Shown here one piece after another: positions 1-64,000 of a stretch of 64,000 nucleotides of DNA (its first letter is position 1; every line of letters starts with the position of its first letter). The notes under the pieces are model-generated. The model saw nothing but the letters and a program-made list of their open reading frames with translations. It did no database searches and was not told the origin of the DNA. Where the stretch lies: positions 2,449,501 to 2,513,500 of the forward strand of contig JAFMOC010000027.1 in the NCBI GenBank assembly GCA_019802505.1, read 5' to 3'. The position numbers were made by a program, and so were the translations under genes. Source of the DNA: Corydoras sp. C115. Lineage: Eukaryota; Chordata; Actinopteri; Siluriformes; Callichthyidae.

Positions 1-128
1 AACCTCCCCCAATCTGGCAACCCTGAGAGGACGCGCGCGGCTGGGGCGCGCGGGACGGAGAGTCATTCAGGGAATAAACAGCTGGGAGTCGGATCGTGCA
101 CGAGCACCTCAGCCTGCATCTCACTACA
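1..128 (+). promoter_or_regulatory. syne2: GC-rich 5' end: presumed promoter-proximal non-coding first exon
   Basis: The first 60 bases are rich in CG dinucleotides, unlike the AT-rich DNA that follows. A consensus donor, gtaagt, begins at 129 after CTCACTACA. The next good acceptor upstream of the start codon is at 4,733. The simplest reading is that this is the 3' end of a 5'-UTR exon of syne2. The transcription start is not defined and may lie left of the window. Confidence 0.45.
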
Positions 129-319
129 GTAAGTAAACCACGTGATCAGCTCATTATCTATTAGTCAAAATGTGCTTCTGGAATTACGTCATCAGTCCAG
201 GTCCAGTCCAGGTGCTGCAGTTGAAGTGCATGAACTTGAGTTGTTGTTTTTGTATGATCATTTATAATATATAAGAATAATGTCTAATCTCATGTCATCT
301 CATTATCTATATGGTCTAC

Positions 320-462
320 TATAGGGTCGCAGGTCCCCATCCAGAGGAGAACCCAGAACAGGGTGTCAATCCATTGCTATTCAATTAAGAACAACCAATT
401 CACCTTGAATCCATGTTTTTGGACCGTGGAAGGAGAGCGGAGAACCCAAGGGAAACCCATGT
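320..462 (-). mobile_element. SINE-A (DANA/Mermaid-like V-SINE), truncated
   Basis: Reverse-oriented fragment: agggtcgcaggtccccatcc to gaaacccatg. It abuts an opposite-orientation copy. Confidence 0.7.
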
Positions 463-475
463 TAATAATAATAAC

Positions 476-760
476 TGGGTGGCTCAGTGGCTTTCCAGGT
501 TCGAATCCCAATCTGGGTGGAGTTTCCATGTTCTCCACCTGTCTATGTGGGTTTCCTTCAGGTTCTCTGGTTTTCTCCCACAGTCCAAAAACATGGATTC
601 AAGTCAAATTAAATGCTCTAAATTGCCCTGTACAGTGATGGATTGGCGCCCTGTCCTGGGTCTATCTGCCTAGCGCCCGAAACATTCTCCCCTGGATGGG
701 CATGGGGGGAACCCCACCGTGACCCTAATAGAGGATAAAGCCGGAGATAATGGATGAATG
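476..760 (-). other. Antisense view of SINE-A copy at 476-760: no gene
   Basis: Open frames on this strand across the SINE are repeat-derived and are not taken as genes. Confidence 0.4.
476..760 (+). mobile_element. SINE-A, full or near full
   Basis: tRNA-like head (ggctcagtgg, B-box-like ggttcgaatcc), conserved V-SINE core (gtggagtttccatgttctcc) and tail ending in gataatggatgaatga. Confidence 0.8.
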
Positions 761-1465
761 AAGATTGCCCTGTATGATGTGTGTGTGTGTTTGGGTGTTT
801 CTGCCCAGATGGGCATGTGGGCATGGGGACCTTTTGGGGTTCAAAGGTTAACAAAAACTGTAAAGATGCTCTGTGACAATGTGCTATTGTAAAAAGTGCT
901 ATATAAATAAATTACTTGAACTTGAACTTGGACCCCACCCCCCCAATCACTACAATCCTTTTATAACAGTGTATTTTTTACTGTGTTTGTTAATAGATGG
1001 AACATTCATACATCTAGAAGTAATTCTAAAATTCTGAATATTTCTTAAGGTCAATTCTTATAGCTACATAAGATGCTCTAGTGCATCATGCCATCTCCAC
1101 AGCATTTTCATGCTATTGTACATCTAATTCCACCAGACCGTAATGTAAAGTCAGTTACTTTCCCATCAGCATTAACTAAGCTCAACTAATTAAGCTGACT
1201 CAAACTTATCTAATGCAGGATTACACATTGAATTATGTTTTATTTTTTATTCTGTGTTTCTTCACCTACAGTTCTGTACACAGGCGAGCTATTGTTTAGC
1301 AGGTTAAAACATGTCTGTCTTGAATGCTGAATAACAGATTGCTGTAGTATTATAATACGATGGCCACTCCAAACTGAATGTAGTCTGAGTTTGCTCTGCC
1401 ACCTAGAGGTGATCAACAAGGTACAGCTTATTTCTACACCATTATATAACTTCACTTTTACACTA

Positions 1466-1662
1466 CATGTACATTTGGTAAAGACAATTTTATCCAAAGC
1501 GACTTATAAGGTGAGCACAGGGTTCAGCACAACGTCCCTGGAGCAATGAGGGTTAAGGGTCTTGCTCAAGGACCCACATTGATAACTTCAGTGGACCTGG
1601 GATTTGAACCCCCAACCTTCAGATTGATAGCCCAACAACCTGACCACTGAGCTACCGCGCCC
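1466..1662 (-). mobile_element. SINE-C (tRNA head with L2-like tail)
   Basis: On the minus strand it begins ggtagctcagtggtcagg (A-box-like), then gggttcaaatccc (B box), and ends with ctttggataaaattgtcttt, the tail type shared by many fish SINEs. Confidence 0.65.
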
Positions 1663-2393
1663 TTTTGGTACAATTACCAAATTAAGCAGACAATTTTATC
1701 CAGAGTGAAGTACAACTTGGTAGGGGTCAGAATACAGGGATGACAAACATGAGAGATTAATATTAAAGCAGTGAAGGAAAACCATCAAGTACTTTATAGT
1801 AAACACTAATAACTGGTTAGAGCCTCATCAGGCCTTACAACAGAAATATTTCATTCAGCCCCATTGTATAATAATATAATAATATTTTACACTATAATAA
1901 TATTTAAATGCTTTGAATGCAAATTTTGGTAAAAATCTACAGTTGCATAAAGCCTCTGATCCTATTTTTGCAATTCTATGAAATAGGCGAGGGAGAAAAG
2001 ATTGCAAAACCGCATACCACCCCAACTACAATGTTTTCATTTAGTAATCTACTCCTGTGGCATTGAGGAGATAGGAAATATGAGGACTTCAAATCAGTAA
2101 GCGTGTTGTGTGTTGTGGTGACTAATCAAGGTTGCATATTGAGTCATGCTTAATCCAGAGGTCCAGTTTTTCCTACATGTCTCTGCCACAGGCTTTTTGT
2201 TGTTAAGAGCTGCACATTAGGCTTATTGTTTAAATTGAATTAAATTAATAACAGTATAATTTTATTTGTGTAGGTTAGTGATCTCTAACGCTCGGGACTG
2301 CAAATCACCTATCCGTTGAGTTTAGTACGAGTAACAACATTCCTAATCTGCTCTAGTTAATTAATGCAGGATTTAATAATGCAGTTACTTGCA

Positions 2394-2560
2394 ATTTACA
2401 GTAAGTGATCCATTTTACCCGGAGTGGTGGGCAGCCTTGTACACGGCACCCGGGGAGCATTGGGGTAAGGTGCCTTGCTCAAGGGCACTCCAGCCATGGT
2501 ACAAGGTGGGACCGGGAATCAAACCAAGGACCTTCAGATCGCAATGCTGATAGATAATGC
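2394..2560 (-). mobile_element. SINE-B fragment
   Basis: Shares ggtgccttgctcaagggcac and the gggaccgggaatcaaacc block with copies at 20,345, 23,350, 24,690, 30,090 and 30,530. Confidence 0.6.
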
Positions 2561-3985
2561 CTTAATCTAACCTCAACAGGAAGATCCAGGACTATGGTTG
2601 TACACTCATACTGGTGAGGTTTATATAGTGTTCCGGTTCTTCACACAGAGCACCAAGTAACACCATAATACCACTGATGACTGAAAAGCATTAATACTTG
2701 GGAACATAAAGCTGTGTTCCTCAGACTATTGTGCCTTGAGTTTTAACCTTGCTATTCAACCCACACCAACGTACCGTTGCTCTATTGCATCAAATTCTGT
2801 AGTATTTCCATAAGACAGTTTTGAGAAGCGCTTGGCCTTGGGCTATCCTTGTTCGGAGAAATATTGTGTAAGAACTTGAGAGCCATTTTTTAAAGTGTAG
2901 ATCAATACCTAGCACTTTGTGTAAAAATATTGTGCAATCATGACAGTGCAGTCTTGTTTGATTAAACCTCTTGCATGTGATGTCACCATATGATGAGTCC
3001 ATGCATTGGTAGGGTCATTATTGGGAGTCCTGGGTGCAAGCAATCCAATGATGGAGTCAATAATCATCAGTGTACTCAATCAGAGGGGCTAATAAAATCC
3101 CAGTGAAGTGATTATGTAGAAAATCCTGAAAAACTGATGTCTGCTACACTGGTCTGTGGTATTGGCCAGTCAGCTGAGGGGTGTCACTCCACATGCATAG
3201 GATAATAACCCTCAGCATTAATGCAGTAAGTGTTAAAGCTTCTGATATAAGTGTTCTAGTAAAACGCAACAGGGCTAATCTATTACATGCCTTATCATTT
3301 AACCCATCTTTAATAACATCTTTAATAATTTATTGACATTATTTATTTGTCAATAAATCTACCCCCATCCCCCAGTATCTATAGTATATTTTCTTGTTAA
3401 TATCAACATTTTACCCAGATTATGAAAGTGTAATCTGGAACTACAGGTTTTAAACCACGCAGACTATATCTTTTGTGGTGTTTTAATATTCGAATATCAA
3501 TTCTAGAATATTAACAGGTTCAAAATAAATAGGTGCATAGTGACATAGCATGTCCACCTCTCAGTGATGGGGATGTATCATGTAATTATTATGTTTTACT
3601 CTCTTTAACTGTTAATTACCCTTCTTAAATCATTTTCTTAGTAATATATCACAGTCCTGCCTTGTTCCTGTTTGTGAAAATGGAATTGTAATAACGCGGC
3701 GTGACATTCAGATGTATCCTCATGTACAGCAATTGTTGCCTGCCACATGTTGCAGGTCAATCCGTCCTATTTTCAGATCACACAGATTCCTTGCAGGTCT
3801 CGGGGTCTTTGTTACGGAACTTGACCTTGATCTTGAGTGAAGATGAAATACAGGTTATGAGGCCTGCATGTGGCTTAAAGTGGTTTTACTTCGATAACTT
3901 TTTTTTCTGGTAGGAAACGAGGCCTTGTTTATTACTTTCTTAATCTGTGGGATATAAATGGAACTTGCTTAATGTGTTCTGTATG

Positions 3986-4113
<128 letters not shown>

Positions 4114-4207
4114 GACTGAGACTACAGTGCCAGAGAATGAATACATGGTAGTTCCCTCTTAAATGTAAAGGGTGAGAAATGATTAAGAATTAACTCTATA
4201 AGTTTGT

Positions 4208-4552
4208 AGCATGGTGGCTTAGTGGTTTGCATGTTCTCCTCTCAGCGCTAGGGGTTCCCGGTTTGAATCCCCATCTGGGTGGAGTTTCCATGTTCTCCCC
4301 GTGTCTGCGTGGGTTTCCGCCGGGTTCTCCGGTTTCCTCCCACAGTCCAAAAACATGAATCAAGTCAATTGAATTCTCCAAATTGCCCCATATAGAGTGT
4401 GTCTGTGTGAGTGAGTGTGTGCCCAGCGATGGATTGGCGTCCTGTCCTGGGTCTATCTGCCCAGCGCCCGAGACGTTCTCCCCTGGATGGGCATGGGGAA
4501 CCCCACCGCGACCCTAATAGAGGATAAAGCGGGAGATAATGAATGAAATGAT
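4208..4552 (+). mobile_element. SINE-A, full length
   Basis: Head gcatggtggcttagtggttt, core gtggagtttccatgttctcc, tail gataatgaatgaaatg. Confidence 0.85.
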
Positions 4553-4733
4553 TGAGTTTGTAGCAATCTGCAGCAACTCTGTTGTGCTCTGAGGGGTGAT
4601 GTGTATCAGAATAAACCCGAGCTATTGCACCTGCTCCGTGCAGTCACTGCATGGTTTGTTGCTGAATTGTGCAGTATTTAATTTTGGAAATCCCTCTTCT
4701 TTGTGTTTACTGTACCATGTGCTTTGTGTTTAG

Positions 4734-4779
4734 CTTACCATGACGGAGGAACTGCAGACCTGAGTGTGGGTGTGCAATA
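4734..4779 (+). promoter_or_regulatory. syne2: 5' UTR part of the ATG exon, with a short upstream ORF
   Basis: Acceptor gtgtttag ends at 4,733. An upstream ATG at 4,740-4,742, in fair context (acc before it), opens a 7-codon ORF (MTEELQT) that stops with TGA at 4,761-4,763. This is 16 bases before the main ATG and in another frame. Such a uORF could lower or condition translation of the main protein. Confidence 0.5.

Positions 4780-64000
<59,221 letters not shown>

Overview
The window looks like teleost fish nuclear DNA, probably ostariophysan. It is dense in tRNA-derived SINEs of the DANA/Mermaid (V-SINE) type, has long TG, TA and pentanucleotide arrays, and has small GT-AG exons spread through AT-rich introns. 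I see one gene, on the + strand. It is the 5' half of syne2, which encodes nesprin-2 (giant), the outer-nuclear-membrane spectrin-repeat protein that ties the nucleus to actin. I could place 58 coding exons, about 24.8 kb of coding sequence or roughly 8,270 codons. The gene runs off the right edge, so the C-terminal spectrin repeats and the KASH domain are not in the window.

Layout. 1-128 is a GC-rich presumed non-coding first exon. 4,734-4,867 is the ATG exon, with a 7-codon upstream ORF. Exons 2-8 (7,359-11,978) encode the paired calponin-homology (CH) actin-binding domain. Exons 9-37 (12,332-32,945) encode coiled-coil spectrin repeats. Exon 38 (33,791-35,323) is one large acidic, non-spectrin exon. 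Exons 39-54 (37,262-49,126) return to spectrin repeats, including a 2-kb exon. They end in a block that closely follows human nesprin-2. Exons 55-58 (51,490 to beyond 64,000) replace the expected linker with a huge tandemly repeated, Glu/Pro/Ser/Thr/Val/Lys-rich segment. It covers about 3,900 codons in the window and is still open at the edge. This array is the most unusual object here. Its shape suggests a titin-PEVK-like disordered spring with repeated basic clusters and repeated SUMO-consensus motifs.

Introns hold more than 30 copies of one SINE family, many with visible target-site duplications. There are also two other SINE families, a dimeric SINE that appears to have moved as one unit, a roughly 830-bp pentanucleotide satellite, and intronic segmental duplications. 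At five places the inferred reading frame is broken by about one base: two in early exons and three in the array. They are either assembly indels in hard sequence or signs of decay in a duplicated paralogue, and this window alone cannot decide which. No second protein gene, RNA gene, CRISPR array or virus was found. Exon coordinates come from hand matching of frame, splice sites and similarity to human nesprin-2 recalled from memory. No search was run.
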